Shown here: piece by piece, positions 34,545 through 44,520 of the stretch
How positions within the stretch are numbered: the first letter of the stretch is position 1
How the letters are laid out: the number at the start of each line of letters is the position of its first letter
Source of the DNA: Planctomycetota bacterium
Lineage (GTDB): Bacteria; Planctomycetota; UBA1135; GCA-002686595
NCBI GenBank assembly: GCA_020638835.1
Contig: JACKHV010000004.1
Span: forward strand, 62,001 to 126,000
Direction of reading: 5' to 3'
DNA: 64,000 nt
Notes under the pieces: generated by a model
Seen by the model: only the letters and a program-made list of their open reading frames with translations
What the model was told of the DNA's origin: nothing
Database searches by the model: none
Made by a program: the position numbers and the translations under genes

Positions 34545-35659
34545 CGAACACGCCGCGACCCGCGGAGGAGGCCGGCGCGGAGCTTCACCCCGCCGAGGAG
34601 CTCGCCCGGCTGGCGGCCGGCCTCGGCGCGGTCCTGGATCGGCGCCGCCGCAGCGGGCACCGCGGCCTGCCCCGACTCGGCGCCGCGGTCCTCGAGTTGC
34701 CCCCCGCACCGCTCCCGGCGGCCCCGCAGGCCCCCGGACGGCCGGCGCCGGCTTCTAACTCTGATCGGGGAGAGGTCACGACCCCTCGGGGGAAGACCGG
34801 CGAGTCGGCCGAGCGGTCCGCGCAGGTCCCCCGCCCGGCGCACCCCGCTCCCGCCCGCGAGACCGCCGCGGGGGCGCCCGCCGCGCGCCCGGAACGCTCG
34901 CCCGCGCCGACCGCTTCGACCGCCCCCTCCGGGACGGCTCCCTCCGAGCCGTCTGCACCCGCCAAGCCCGCCCCCCGGCGCTCCTCCGACGCCGCGGCGC
35001 TCGAGGCCGCGCTGACGGCGAACTTGTCCGAGCGCCACAAGGCCCTCTTCCTCGCGAAGCGCGAGGAAGTCCGCAGCGCCGCCCGCGCCGCCCGCGACCT
35101 CGGCGAGCTCGCCGAACGCGTCGCCGCCTGCCGGGCCTGCCGGCTCTGCGAAGGGCGCACGCAGACCGTCTTCTCCGACGGCGCCGCGACGGCGCGCGTG
35201 ATGTTCGTCGGCGAAGGTCCCGGCGCGGAGGAGGATCGCACCGGCGTGCCCTTCGTGGGCGCGGCGGGCCAACTGCTCAGCGGGATCATCGAGAAGGGCA
35301 TGCAGCTCTCCCGCGCGAACGACGTCTACATCGCGAACGTCGTGAAGTGCCGCCCGCCGGAGAACCGCGACCCCACGCCCCAGGAAAAGGCGATCTGCAG
35401 CGCGTGGCTCGATCGCCAGATCGAGCTCGTCGACCCCGCGGTGATCGTCCCGCTCGGTTCGCACGCGGCGGGGCGCTTGCTGCGCTCCGCGGCCGGGATC
35501 GGGCGACTGCGTGGCCGCGTGCACCAGCTGGACGGCCGCAAGCTCGTGCCGACCTACCACCCGGCCTACGTGCTGCGGCAGTCGGGCCCCGAGCTGGCCG
35601 CGGTGAAGGCCAAGGTCTGGGACGACATCCGGCTCGCCATGGCCGAGCTGGGACTCTGA
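34541..35659 (+). CDS. Type-4 uracil-DNA glycosylase with long N-terminal extension
   Basis: Excises uracil from DNA. The catalytic half (about residues 185-372) has the iron-sulfur cysteines in CRACRLCEGRT, the active-site motif FVGEGPGAEEDRTGVPFVG, NVVKCRPPENRDPTPQE with another cysteine, and the closing PTYHPAYVLR motif. The 4Fe-4S cluster type is family 4. Residues 1-150 are Pro/Ala/Arg-rich, look disordered, and are absent from typical ~200-residue members. The GTG start overlaps mtaB by 4 nt, so the two are coupled. Confidence 0.93.
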   Translation: MTNTPRPAEEAGAELHPAEELARLAAGLGAVLDRRRRSGHRGLPRLGAAVLELPPAPLPAAPQAPGRPAPASNSDRGEVTTPRGKTGESAERSAQVPRPAHPAPARETAAGAPAARPERSPAPTASTAPSGTAPSEPSAPAKPAPRRSSDAAALEAALTANLSERHKALFLAKREEVRSAARAARDLGELAERVAACRACRLCEGRTQTVFSDGAATARVMFVGEGPGAEEDRTGVPFVGAAGQLLSGIIEKGMQLSRANDVYIANVVKCRPPENRDPTPQEKAICSAWLDRQIELVDPAVIVPLGSHAAGRLLRSAAGIGRLRGRVHQLDGRKLVPTYHPAYVLRQSGPELAAVKAKVWDDIRLAMAELGL

Positions 35660-36238
35660 TCGAGCGCCGGAGGGAGCTCGCAGAGCGCCGGTAACTGCCC
35701 CCGTGCCGAGGGGTAGCCGGGGATCAGTCGGAGGATCCCGGCCGCCCCGGACCAGCTCTTCCCGCTCAGGATGAGCGTTTGACCCCCCCGGGAGCTGCCG
35801 CTATCCTCCCGACTTCCTTTTCGAGGAACCGTCCCGTTCTCGCGGGTCGGAATCGGTTCGGTCCCGCGTGGACCGGGGTCGCGCGCGACGCGATCGGGAC
35901 CGGCTCCGGCGCGCTCGTGCGAGGCGCTCGAACGAGGAACGACTGCCGCGCGTCGGCGGAACAACACAACGCAACCCCTCACGTCGTCACCACGACCGCA
36001 CGCTGATCCACGCCGCGAGGCGCCCGGATCTCCGCGCACTCGCGACTCCCTCGTCGCGCGCCTCGCGGTGTCGTCGGCAACGGTCTCTCTACAACTGGCA
36101 CCTCCCCTCACCGTCCTCGCCCTCGCGGCCGAGGCGGTGGTCCGAAAACCCCACCTGCACGCTCGCCTTGCGGTTCCCCCCCGCAACGCCCTTCCTCGTG
36201 CAGGCCACCCCGCATCCCCACGGAAGGCTCGAGAACCC
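35660..36238 (+). other. Long leader region before the first secretin gene
   Basis: A 579-nt stretch without a supported gene. It holds a hairpin just after the glycosylase gene (GCCGGGGATC 35716-35725 with GATCCCGGC 35734-35742), a good plus-strand promoter (35779-35807), and about 430 nt of predicted 5' leader. The leader length is unusual in this window and could hold a regulatory RNA; I could not recognise a known riboswitch. Confidence 0.5.
35779..35807 (+). promoter_or_regulatory. Promoter for the secretin operon
   Basis: TTGACC (35779-35784), 17-bp spacer, TATCCT (35802-35807). Start expected near 35815, about 424 nt before the secretin ATG. One of the best sigma70-like pairs in the window. 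Confidence 0.65.
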
Positions 36239-38866
36239 ATGCGCTTGCGCTTCCTGTTCCTCCCGCTCATCGCGGCACTCCCCCTCGCCTGCCAGTCGTC
36301 CAAGACGACCGGGAACCAAGCCGCTGACTCCGCTGCGCAGCTCCCGACCGAAGGCAACTTCGATCAGGACGCCGCGGACATGGACGGCGACGCCCGTGCG
36401 ATCGAAGCCGGCTACTCCACCAGCGGCTCGACGTCGCAAGACCTCGGCGAGGACGCCGAGCGCATCGAGCGCACGCGCCAACAGCGCGCGTTCCTGGCCG
36501 GTGAGTCGATCGCGGAAGGCGACGCGTACTTCGAGCGCGCCGACCTCAGCGCCGCGTTGACCGCCTACTCCGAGGCGCTCGCCATCGACCCCTCGAACCA
36601 GACGGCCCGCGAGCGCATCCAGCGCGTCGAGGCCGCCATGGGCAACGACTACGCCGTCGCCGCCGACGCGCTGCAGGACGAGGTCGAGCGCGAACTCGTG
36701 CGCCGCGCCCAGGCCCGCATCGAAGCCGAGCGCTACGCCGCGCGCGGCGACGTCGCGCTGGCCAAGGCCGACTACGACACGGCGATCTCGAACTACCGCA
36801 ACGCGAAGCTGGTGCTGCACTACCACCCGCTGATCGCGACGAACTCGCTCGACGAGCAGATCATCAGCGGCAAGCTCGCCAGCGCCGAGGAACTCGCCGA
36901 GAACGCCCGCATCGAATCGATGCGCGCCAAGGAAGACGCCGCGCGCCGCGCCCGCGAGCAGAAGGAACTCGCCGAGCGCCGCTACAAGGAAGAGAAGCTC
37001 GTGACCCTCTTCAACGAGGCTCACTCCGCCTTCCTCGCGCAGAACTACCAGACCGCCGAGAAGCTCTGCGAACAGGTGCTGCTCGAGGATCCGGACAACG
37101 CCGCGGCGATGCAGCTCGCCGAAGTGGCGCGCAAGGCCCGCCACGAGAAGCGCGACGCGACGAACCGCCGCAACTACCGCGAACAGTGGATCCGCACCTT
37201 CGAGGACCTGAACACCTCGAACGTGATCCAGACCGAAGCCCTCGTCTTCGACGACCTCACCCGCTGGCGCGATGTCGCGCAGCGCAAGCCGCTCGAATTC
37301 GAGACGCAAGGAGGCGAAGCCGACGCCGACCTGCAGGCCGTGATGTCGCGCCTCGAAGAGACGGTCTTCTCCCCCAACTTCGGCGGTGGTGAGGACGAAG
37401 AAGGCGCCGAGCTCGCCGTCGTCGCCCAGTACCTCCAGAGCCTGACGGGCGTCAACTTCATCATCTCCCCCCTGGTCGCCGACCTGGATCCGGAGGAGAC
37501 GATGATCAACCTGCAGCTGCCCACCTACTCGGTGCGCAAGGTGCTCGACCTGATCGTCGCCACCAGCGAGAACCTGCGCTGGAAGGTCGAGGACGGCGTC
37601 GTCAAGTTCGTCACGGCCGAAGAGATGCTCGGCGGTCAGATCCTGCGCTTCTACGCGGTCACCGACCTGATCCACCCGATCCCGGACTTCCCCGGGCGCG
37701 ACATCAACGTCTCCGTCTCGGGCGGCATCACCTACCCCGACGAAGACCTCGAAGAGCGCGAGTCGAACGTGGTCACCCTCGACCTGCTCGACCAGCTCGT
37801 GCGCAACAACATCTCCCCCGAGTCGTGGGACGCCGACCCGGCGAACAGCCTGCGCATCAACGAGTCGGGCGTGATGGTCGTCAACCAGACGCCCGAGGTG
37901 CACGACCAGATCGCGCTGCTGCTGGAAGACCTCCGCGAGGCGACCGGCATCATGGTCGACATCCAGTCGAACTTCCTGCAGGTCGAAGACAACTTCCTGG
38001 AAGACATCGGCGTCGACTTCCGCGGCCTCGGCCAACCGGGCCCCGGCACGAACAACTTCATCAACGACTTCGGTGACGCGACGACCCAGGCCACCCTCGG
38101 CCAGGAGATCGGCCAAGGCACCGACCTCGGCTTCTTCTACGACGACGGCAAGCACGGCGACATCCGCAGCCGCGTCGAACAGCTCTACGACTCGGCCCTC
38201 GGAGACCCCGAGGTGATCGAAGCTTCCGGCGGCCTGTCCTTCCAGTGGACCTACCTCGACGACTCGCAGCTGGAACTGATCCTGCGCGCCGTCAGCAAGT
38301 CGGAACGCGTCGAGCTCGTCAGCGCCCCACGCATCCTGGTGTCGAACACCGGCCGTGCGAACCTGACGGTCCTCAACCAGGTCGTCTACGTGAAGGACTT
38401 CGACGTCGAGATCGCCCAAGGCGCCTCGATCGCCGACCCGATCATCGACGTCATCCAGGACGGCGTGATCCTCGACGTGCGCCCGGTGGTCTCCGCCGAC
38501 CGCCGCTTCATCACGCTCGAGCTGCGCCCCACCATCGCGACGCTGCGTCGCCCGATCCGCGAACGCGCCACGACGCTCGGCTCGCAGAACTCGGTGACGA
38601 TCCAGCTGCCCGAGGTGGACATCCAACGCGTCCGTACCTCGATCCCGATGCCCGACGGCGCGACCGTCATGCTCGGCGGCTTGAAGGTCTCGGAGAACAA
38701 GGACTACCGCAACGGCGTTCCGATCGTGAACAAGATCCCGATCGTGTCGCTGCTGTTCGAGCGCAAGGGTGTCTACAACCGCAACAAGAAGCTGCTGATC
38801 CTGCTCAAGGCCTCGATCGTGATCCCCGCGGAGCACGAGCCGACCCCCGCGCAGCTCGGCATGTAG
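36239..38866 (+). CDS. Secretin-family lipoprotein with N-terminal TPR/coiled-coil region (paralogue 1)
   Basis: Product of 875 residues from the ATG at 36239. A signal peptide with PLACQ suggests lipidation at Cys18. Residues ~80-310 contain TPR-like helices (GDAYFERADLSAALTAYSEA) and a charged coiled coil. Near residue 397 begins a secretin N-terminal (STN-like) domain, YLQSLTGVNFIISPLVAD with PTYSVRKVLDLIV. From about 574 the secretin core runs to the end, with the C-terminal motif NGVPIVNKIPIVSLLFE, the pattern that closes the outer-membrane beta-barrel of type II/III secretins. It probably forms an outer-membrane multimeric channel. A closely built paralogue sits at 46606-49218. Confidence 0.92.
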   Translation: MRLRFLFLPLIAALPLACQSSKTTGNQAADSAAQLPTEGNFDQDAADMDGDARAIEAGYSTSGSTSQDLGEDAERIERTRQQRAFLAGESIAEGDAYFERADLSAALTAYSEALAIDPSNQTARERIQRVEAAMGNDYAVAADALQDEVERELVRRAQARIEAERYAARGDVALAKADYDTAISNYRNAKLVLHYHPLIATNSLDEQIISGKLASAEELAENARIESMRAKEDAARRAREQKELAERRYKEEKLVTLFNEAHSAFLAQNYQTAEKLCEQVLLEDPDNAAAMQLAEVARKARHEKRDATNRRNYREQWIRTFEDLNTSNVIQTEALVFDDLTRWRDVAQRKPLEFETQGGEADADLQAVMSRLEETVFSPNFGGGEDEEGAELAVVAQYLQSLTGVNFIISPLVADLDPEETMINLQLPTYSVRKVLDLIVATSENLRWKVEDGVVKFVTAEEMLGGQILRFYAVTDLIHPIPDFPGRDINVSVSGGITYPDEDLEERESNVVTLDLLDQLVRNNISPESWDADPANSLRINESGVMVVNQTPEVHDQIALLLEDLREATGIMVDIQSNFLQVEDNFLEDIGVDFRGLGQPGPGTNNFINDFGDATTQATLGQEIGQGTDLGFFYDDGKHGDIRSRVEQLYDSALGDPEVIEASGGLSFQWTYLDDSQLELILRAVSKSERVELVSAPRILVSNTGRANLTVLNQVVYVKDFDVEIAQGASIADPIIDVIQDGVILDVRPVVSADRRFITLELRPTIATLRRPIRERATTLGSQNSVTIQLPEVDIQRVRTSIPMPDGATVMLGGLKVSENKDYRNGVPIVNKIPIVSLLFERKGVYNRNKKLLILLKASIVIPAEHEPTPAQLGM

Positions 38867-38918
38867 ATCCCCTTCGACCAGAAGGAATCCTCTCCTCGCT
38901 GGTCGGACCAGACTCGAA

Positions 38919-38957
38919 GGGGAGGTCCGGGCTCGCCTGCGACCTCCCCTCTCTCTT
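38919..38957 (+). terminator. Intrinsic terminator after secretin 1
   Basis: GGGGAGGTC (38919-38927) pairs with GACCTCCCC (38941-38949), loop of 13 nt, followed by TCTCTCTT. It lies 52 bp after the stop codon. It may be leaky, because the TPR gene follows on the same strand. Confidence 0.6.
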
Positions 38958-39037
38958 ATCCATCCGCTGCGCCGAAGCCTCCCCCCCACGGCTTCGCCTC
39001 CTGCACGGCGCAGGCGGGACTGTCCCGAACCGGCTCG

Positions 39038-39065
39038 TTGCCAGCCTGCATCGCGTGGGTATGGC
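39038..39065 (+). promoter_or_regulatory. Possible promoter for the 999-residue TPR protein
   Basis: TTGCCA (39038-39043), 16-bp spacer, TATGGC (39060-39065). It lies 70 bp before the ATG at 39135 and behind the terminator, so separate transcription is plausible. Weak match to consensus. Confidence 0.35.
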
Positions 39066-39134
39066 TGGAGCTGACCGGTGCCACCGGCACCCTTGGGATC
39101 CCCATCGCCCGACCCCATCCCGGCCGATCCCGAC

Positions 39135-42134
39135 ATGAACCGTCGATCCGAATCACTCCGTCCCCTCGCGCTGGCTCCGATCGCCGCCGCGCTCCTCCTC
39201 GGCTCTCTCGCCGCCGCCCCCGCCGCGACGCAGAAGAGCGACGCCCAGATCGCCGACGACATCGAGTTCGCGATGGGCCTCGCCGAGAGCTGGGGCTTCG
39301 TCGACCTCGCGGGTGACGTGCTGCAACGCATCGAGGACGAGGGCGTTCCGGCCAAGACGCAGGAACGTCTCGGACTCGCGAAGTGCGACGTCTTCGCGAC
39401 CGGCGCCTTCAACGAGGCCACGGTCTCGCGTCGCCAAGAGCTCTTCGAGGAAGCGCTCGCCGCCTACCAGTCGTTCATCTCGAACAACTCGCGCTCGGAA
39501 CGCCTCTCCGAAGCCGAAGCCGGCTACGTGCGCGTCGCGTCGGCCTACGCGCAGACGCTCGAGATCGCCCAGGAAGAAGCGATCGGCGAAGCCGCCGAGG
39601 CGCTGCGCCAACGCCGCATCGAAGTCCTGACCGACGCCGTCGCCAAGACGGGCGAGCTGATCGACAAGGGCACCTCGGAGACCGCTGCCGGCAAGCGCGA
39701 ACTCGTCAACCTGATGCTCAGCCGCGGCCGCATGCTGATCGCGCTCGGCCGCAGTCAGGAGGACGGCCAGTTCGCCTTCGACCAGGCCTACACCACGCTC
39801 GAGAACACCGTCTTCGTCGCGGGCGAAGGCAGCCCCGGCTCGCTGCAGGCCTACGAGCTGCTCGGACAGTGCTTCATGGCGCAGGGCGACCCGCAGTCCG
39901 CCTACGCCTTCTTCGAAGCCGTCGTGAACCAGGCGATCCCGTCGGACCCCGAGTCCTGGGCGACGCTGGTCAAGGAGCAGGAACTCGACCAGGCCGCGAA
40001 GGATCAGCGCTGGTTGTTCGTGCAGCTCGCCACGGGAGGCCTGATCGAGTCGCTGCTCGCCACGGGCGACGTCGCGGAAGCGTGCCGCTACGCCATGCAC
40101 TTCCACAACACGCTCAAGAAGGAAGGCTTCCAGATCCAACCCGGCTTCGGCTACGAGGCCTACCTCGCCGTCGCGCGCTGTCTGCTCGACTCGGGCGGCT
40201 GGGTCGCGGGCAACTGGACCGGTGGCGAGGCCGCATGGTTCGCGGACGAGGACGCGGCGAAGGCGGCGGTCTCGAACAAGCGCAACCGCTACCCCACCAC
40301 CGACCGTGCGCTGGCGATCGCGCAGCAGATCAACCGCGAGAACAAGGGCAACCGGATGAAGGTCCGCGCCCAGAAGTTGATTGGCAAGATCATCGAGCGC
40401 CCGGGCGTGAAGGTCGACCCGAACGTGCTCTACGAAGCCGCCGAAGGCGTCTACAACGAAGGCGAGTACGAGACGGCGATCTACGCCTTCAAGCGCCTGC
40501 TGCGCGTGCTCGACAACGAGGACGCCGCGCTGCGCACCGAGTTCATGCCGAAGACGCTCTACCGCATCGGTCGCGCGTACGTCCGCATGGACCGCAACCT
40601 CGAGGCCGCGATGGCCTTCCGCGAAGGCTGCACGACCTGGCAGGGCGACCCCGAGTACGACCAACCGAACGCGCGCGGGTACTTCACGCTGATGAAGGAC
40701 CTCAAGTCCGGCTCGGGCGACGCGCCGGAGTTCGCCGCGCTGTACACCGAGTCCGAGAGCCTGGCCGAGCGCTTCGCCAGCCAGACCGACCAGGACGAGA
40801 TCAAGTGGAACAAGGCCGAGAAGCTGCGTCGTGACAAGACGTGGGGCGAAGCGATCGCGAAGTACGCGGAGATCTCGCCGGCCTCGAACTACTACGAGCG
40901 CGCGATGGTCCAGATCGCCGTCTGCACATACCGCAGCGGCCAGGAGGCCGAGGGCGAGCGGCTCCTGAAGGGCTACCTCGTCGACTACCTCGAGGATCCC
41001 GTCAAGAGCGCCATCGGCGACAGCGAGATCAAGGCCGCGATGCGCCGCGTCGCGCGCGCCAGCGCCGAGTTCTACTACGCGCTCGCCGCCTTCGACCCCG
41101 CCAAGGACGACCTGAAGAAGTTCGAGGACGGTGCGCGCGTCGCGCCGGTCGAACCCGAGCGCTGGGAAGAAGTCCTGCGCCGCGTCGGCAACTACCCGAA
41201 CGAGTTCAAGGACCAGACGACGACCGCGCCGTGGATGATGTACATGGAAGTGACGGCGAACCTGCAGCTCGACAAGCTCCAGGAAGCCCGCGACGTGTAC
41301 GCGAAGATGCTCGAGCGCTTCGAGTCGAACAAGTTCACGGGTACCGTCGCCGTCGACATCTACAACCGCCTCGCCAAGCTCCAGGAGCAGGCGACCGACC
41401 AGGCGAAGAAGGACAAGCTCGAGCGCGACATGGCGACCTTGCTGCAGACCAGCAACGCCTCGTCGACGCCCGACTACGCGAAGCTGCGCAGCGAGTCGAA
41501 CCACTGGATGAACCTGCGTGAGTTCGGCCAGGCGGAGCGCGTGCTGCGCCGCATCCAAGCGAGCTTCTCCGACGGCGAACGCGCCGAGGACATCGAGAAG
41601 TACGTGCTGCCCGACCTGGCGCACGCGCTGCTCGGACAGCAGAAGGTCGCCGAGGCCTACACGATCCTCACGCCCCTGATGGCGGAAGACGCGGCGAACC
41701 GCCCGAGCAAGCGCACGGTGCTGAACTGGATCCGCTCGGTCATCGGTTGGGTGGAAGGCGGTTCGACGCCCTTCACGATCGTCCCGGGCGTCGGCAGTCA
41801 GGTCGAAGAGTTCGACGACGCCGTGGGCAAGCTGAACGCGATGCTCAACTCGCTCTCCGACAAGTACTCGTGCGAGGCGTACGACCTGCGCTTCCAGATG
41901 GCTTGGGCCTACTACGCCTGCGCCACCGCGGAAGGCGGTCCGCAGCTCTCCGACCGCAAGGCGTCTTCGAGGCGCCAGCTCGCCCCGCTCGCCCAGGCCC
42001 CCGAGATCGGAGCGGACTTCCACGGCGTGGAGGATCGCTGTTCGACCGACGAAGAGTTCGGCTCCGAGTTCGGCGGCGGAACGCTGCAGAACCGCTTCGC
42101 GTGGCTCTGGGAGAAGGTCAAGAACGCCGAGTAG
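39135..42134 (+). CDS. Large exported TPR-repeat protein
   Basis: Product of 999 residues from the ATG at 39135. A signal peptide (LAPIAAALLLGSLAAAPAAT) predicts export. The rest is repeated helical pairs of TPR type, such as YELLGQCFMAQGDPQSAYAFFEAV and LYEAAEGVYNEGEYETAIYAFKRL, with no catalytic residues recognised. Position between the two secretins and the Exb genes suggests a periplasmic scaffold for that machinery, which is inference. Confidence 0.88.
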   Translation: MNRRSESLRPLALAPIAAALLLGSLAAAPAATQKSDAQIADDIEFAMGLAESWGFVDLAGDVLQRIEDEGVPAKTQERLGLAKCDVFATGAFNEATVSRRQELFEEALAAYQSFISNNSRSERLSEAEAGYVRVASAYAQTLEIAQEEAIGEAAEALRQRRIEVLTDAVAKTGELIDKGTSETAAGKRELVNLMLSRGRMLIALGRSQEDGQFAFDQAYTTLENTVFVAGEGSPGSLQAYELLGQCFMAQGDPQSAYAFFEAVVNQAIPSDPESWATLVKEQELDQAAKDQRWLFVQLATGGLIESLLATGDVAEACRYAMHFHNTLKKEGFQIQPGFGYEAYLAVARCLLDSGGWVAGNWTGGEAAWFADEDAAKAAVSNKRNRYPTTDRALAIAQQINRENKGNRMKVRAQKLIGKIIERPGVKVDPNVLYEAAEGVYNEGEYETAIYAFKRLLRVLDNEDAALRTEFMPKTLYRIGRAYVRMDRNLEAAMAFREGCTTWQGDPEYDQPNARGYFTLMKDLKSGSGDAPEFAALYTESESLAERFASQTDQDEIKWNKAEKLRRDKTWGEAIAKYAEISPASNYYERAMVQIAVCTYRSGQEAEGERLLKGYLVDYLEDPVKSAIGDSEIKAAMRRVARASAEFYYALAAFDPAKDDLKKFEDGARVAPVEPERWEEVLRRVGNYPNEFKDQTTTAPWMMYMEVTANLQLDKLQEARDVYAKMLERFESNKFTGTVAVDIYNRLAKLQEQATDQAKKDKLERDMATLLQTSNASSTPDYAKLRSESNHWMNLREFGQAERVLRRIQASFSDGERAEDIEKYVLPDLAHALLGQQKVAEAYTILTPLMAEDAANRPSKRTVLNWIRSVIGWVEGGSTPFTIVPGVGSQVEEFDDAVGKLNAMLNSLSDKYSCEAYDLRFQMAWAYYACATAEGGPQLSDRKASSRRQLAPLAQAPEIGADFHGVEDRCSTDEEFGSEFGGGTLQNRFAWLWEKVKNAE

Positions 42135-42188
42135 GCCGACCCGTGCTCCGGTCCACGAGGCTCCCGCGCCTGCGCGGCCAGCTTTGGG

Positions 42189-42216
42189 TTGTCCGCCCCG
42201 TCCCCCCGGCTAGAAT
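42189..42216 (+). promoter_or_regulatory. Promoter directly before the 410-residue TPR protein
   Basis: TTGTCC (42189-42194), 16-bp spacer, TAGAAT (42211-42216). Transcription would begin near 42223, so the upstream ATG at 42215 would lie outside the mRNA. This supports ATG 42233 as the start, with a leader of about 10 nt. Confidence 0.5.
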
Positions 42217-42232
42217 GTTCGCCCCCTGCCCC

Positions 42233-43465
42233 ATGCAATCGACCCGCCCCTCTCTTCCGCGCGCCGTTCGTTCCCTCCTGGGCGGCGCCCCCCTCGCCTT
42301 CGGCCTGACCGCACTCGCGCTCGCGGGCGCGACGCCGTCGGCGTTCGCGGAACCCGCTTCGATCGCGCGGCCGGAGGCCGCCGTGACCGAGGGGCGTCCC
42401 GACCAGGTCTACGTCAAGAACGTGAAGACCGGCGAGGTGAAGGTCGTCTCCGGGACGATCACGGCCGACGGCATCGACAAGGTCGTCGTGACGCGCGACG
42501 GCAAGGAGACGAAGCTCGACGCCGCGCTCATCGAAGAAGTCGTCTGGGGCGAGAGCTCGCCCGCCTTCGTCGAGGGTTACACCTACTTCGACCGCGGTGA
42601 CTGGGAGAACGCTTCCGGGAAGTTCCTCATCGCCGCCGGCGAGGGCGAGCGCACCGTCGTGCAAGCGGCCGCGCGCCTGCTCGCCGCCCGCTCCTTGATG
42701 GAGTGGGGCGCGACCGAACCCGGTCACTACTCCGAGGCCGCGAGCCAGCTCGACGACTACATCTCGAGCCACTCGAGCGCTCGCGAGCTTCCCCTCGCCC
42801 GCTCGCTGCGCGCGCGCACGGCGTGGCTGATGGGCGACGCCGCCAAGGCCGGCCAACTCTACCGCTCGCTGTTCGAGGAAGGCACCTCGGCGTCGCCGAC
42901 GCCCGGCTACGACCTCGGCCTGTGCCTGAAGGCGGGCCTGCAAGCCGCGCGCGCCCTCGTCGACGCGGGCGACACGCTCGCCGCGCGCGAGATCTACGGC
43001 GTGCTCGCGAACCGCGCGCGCACCGCCGCCGCGCAGGCGGAAGAAGGCTCCCCCGAGCGCCAGCTCTTCGCGCAGCTCGAGGCGGAAGCGATCCTCGGAC
43101 CCGGCTTCGTCGACGTGGCGTCCAGCCAGTACGACCAGGCGATCACCTTCTTCAGCGGCCAGAAGACCACGGCGCAGACCTCCAAGAACGCCACGGCGCT
43201 CTACGGTGCGACCTACGGCATGGCGCTCGCGCTGCTCGGCAAGGGCGAGACGCGCAAGGCGCAGCTGCAGTTCGCGATCGTCTCCGCGCTCGACTACACC
43301 GACAACGACCGCTCCGCCGCGGCCAAGCTCGGCCTCGCCCGCTGCTACGTCCAACTCGGTGACTCCGACGGCGTCGCGACTTCGCGCGCGCTGCTCAAGG
43401 AGATCGTCGAGCAGTTCGGCACCACGCCCAGCGCTCGCGCCGCGCGCGAGATGCTGGCGCAGTAG
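42233..43465 (+). CDS. Exported TPR-repeat protein
   Basis: Product of 410 residues from the ATG at 42233. The signal peptide probably ends at SAFAEP. A short beta-rich stretch (YVKNVKTGEVKVVSGTITADGIDKVVV) comes first, then TPR-type helices: YTYFDRGDWENASGKFL, LGLCLKAGLQAARALVDAGD and KLGLARCYVQLGDSD. Probably periplasmic. It precedes exbB by 176 nt and is likely part of the same functional unit. Confidence 0.87.
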   Translation: MQSTRPSLPRAVRSLLGGAPLAFGLTALALAGATPSAFAEPASIARPEAAVTEGRPDQVYVKNVKTGEVKVVSGTITADGIDKVVVTRDGKETKLDAALIEEVVWGESSPAFVEGYTYFDRGDWENASGKFLIAAGEGERTVVQAAARLLAARSLMEWGATEPGHYSEAASQLDDYISSHSSARELPLARSLRARTAWLMGDAAKAGQLYRSLFEEGTSASPTPGYDLGLCLKAGLQAARALVDAGDTLAAREIYGVLANRARTAAAQAEEGSPERQLFAQLEAEAILGPGFVDVASSQYDQAITFFSGQKTTAQTSKNATALYGATYGMALALLGKGETRKAQLQFAIVSALDYTDNDRSAAAKLGLARCYVQLGDSDGVATSRALLKEIVEQFGTTPSARAAREMLAQ

Positions 43466-43641
43466 CCGCGCTTCACAACCCGTCCAACCAGCCTCGCGCT
43501 GGCTGCTCTTCGGCTCCCCCCCCGGAACCGAACAACTCGTCATTCCAAGGTCTCGATTTCACTCGCGGTGATGTCGCTGGCCACCGTCCACCGGATCCCC
43601 ATCCCCTCACCCAGTTGAGACTCCAAAGGAGTTCCTCGGCC

Positions 43642-44397
43642 ATGAACATCTCAACGCTTCGGAATCGCATCGCCTCCCTCGCTGTGCGTGCCATCCCCGC
43701 CGCCTCCGCCGTTCTCTTCACCGCCTCGATCGCGCTCGCTCAGGAAGGTGAAGCCGCCGCGGCTCCCCAGAACGACAGCGTCTTCAAGGTGTTCCGTGAC
43801 GGTGGCGCGATCGGTATGCTCATCGTCGTGCTCTCGATCGTCGCCCTGGCGGTGATCATCGAGAACTTCGTCTCCCTGAAGCGCGACAAGCTCGCGCCGC
43901 CGGATCTGATCGACGAGATCCAGGCCCTCTTCGACGAAGAGCAATTCCAGGAGGCGATGGAGCTCTGCGAGAACGAGCCCACCTTCTTCACCCGCGTCGC
44001 CGGCGCCGGCATCGCCAAGATCGGCCACTCCTTCGAGGTGATCGAACAGGCCATCTCCGAGATGGGTGACGAGGAGTCGATCCGCCTCCACCAGAAGATC
44101 GGGTGGCTGTCGCTGATCGCCAACGTGGCGCCCATGATGGGTCTGCTCGGCACCGTGGGCGGCATGATCACGGCCTTCAACGTGATCGCGGCCTCGGGCG
44201 GTCAGGCCAACCCGGCCGACCTCGCCGGCGGTATCTCGGCGGCGCTCCTCACGACCATGTTCGGTCTGGTGGTCGCCATCCCCACCACGGCTTCCTTCGC
44301 GTTCCTCCGGAACCGCCTCGTGAAGTCCGTGATCGAGATCGGCGCCATCGTCGAGGACCTCTTCGAGCGCTTCCGCCCCGGCCAGAGCGGCCACTGA
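43642..44397 (+). CDS. exbB: ExbB/TolQ/MotA-family proton channel
   Basis: Product of 251 residues. It has an N-terminal signal-like segment (to about residue 33), then three membrane helices: GMLIVVLSIVALAVIIENFV, GWLSLIANVAPMMGLLGTVGGMI and LLTTMFGLVVAIPTTASFAF. The GLLGTV and TTMFGLVVAIP phrases are the core of the ExbB family, which forms a pentamer around an ExbD dimer and uses proton motive force to drive periplasmic partners. A clear ribosome site AAAGGAG lies at 43624-43630. It is followed by three ExbD genes. Confidence 0.93.
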   Translation: MNISTLRNRIASLAVRAIPAASAVLFTASIALAQEGEAAAAPQNDSVFKVFRDGGAIGMLIVVLSIVALAVIIENFVSLKRDKLAPPDLIDEIQALFDEEQFQEAMELCENEPTFFTRVAGAGIAKIGHSFEVIEQAISEMGDEESIRLHQKIGWLSLIANVAPMMGLLGTVGGMITAFNVIAASGGQANPADLAGGISAALLTTMFGLVVAIPTTASFAFLRNRLVKSVIEIGAIVEDLFERFRPGQSGH

Positions 44398-44520
44398 TCC
44401 GTCAGGCCACCCCGGGGCGGCGGCTGCCGATTCGGTAGCTCCCCCTCCGTCCCGGGGTAGCACTTCCTGTCCCGCCGGCCCGCTCGCGCCCCCCTCCCTC
44501 CCGGGAGCCCGGAGGAAAAC

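Noticed and set aside
36089..42023. Open frames of about 1,110 and 956 codons on the minus strand
   Set aside because: Both lie opposite genes with clear secretin and TPR motifs, and their composition (runs of Asp, Val, Arg, Glu, His) is that of antisense shadows.
42215..42232. Upstream ATG for the 410-residue TPR protein
   Set aside because: It overlaps the probable -10 box TAGAAT and adds six residues before a normal signal peptide.
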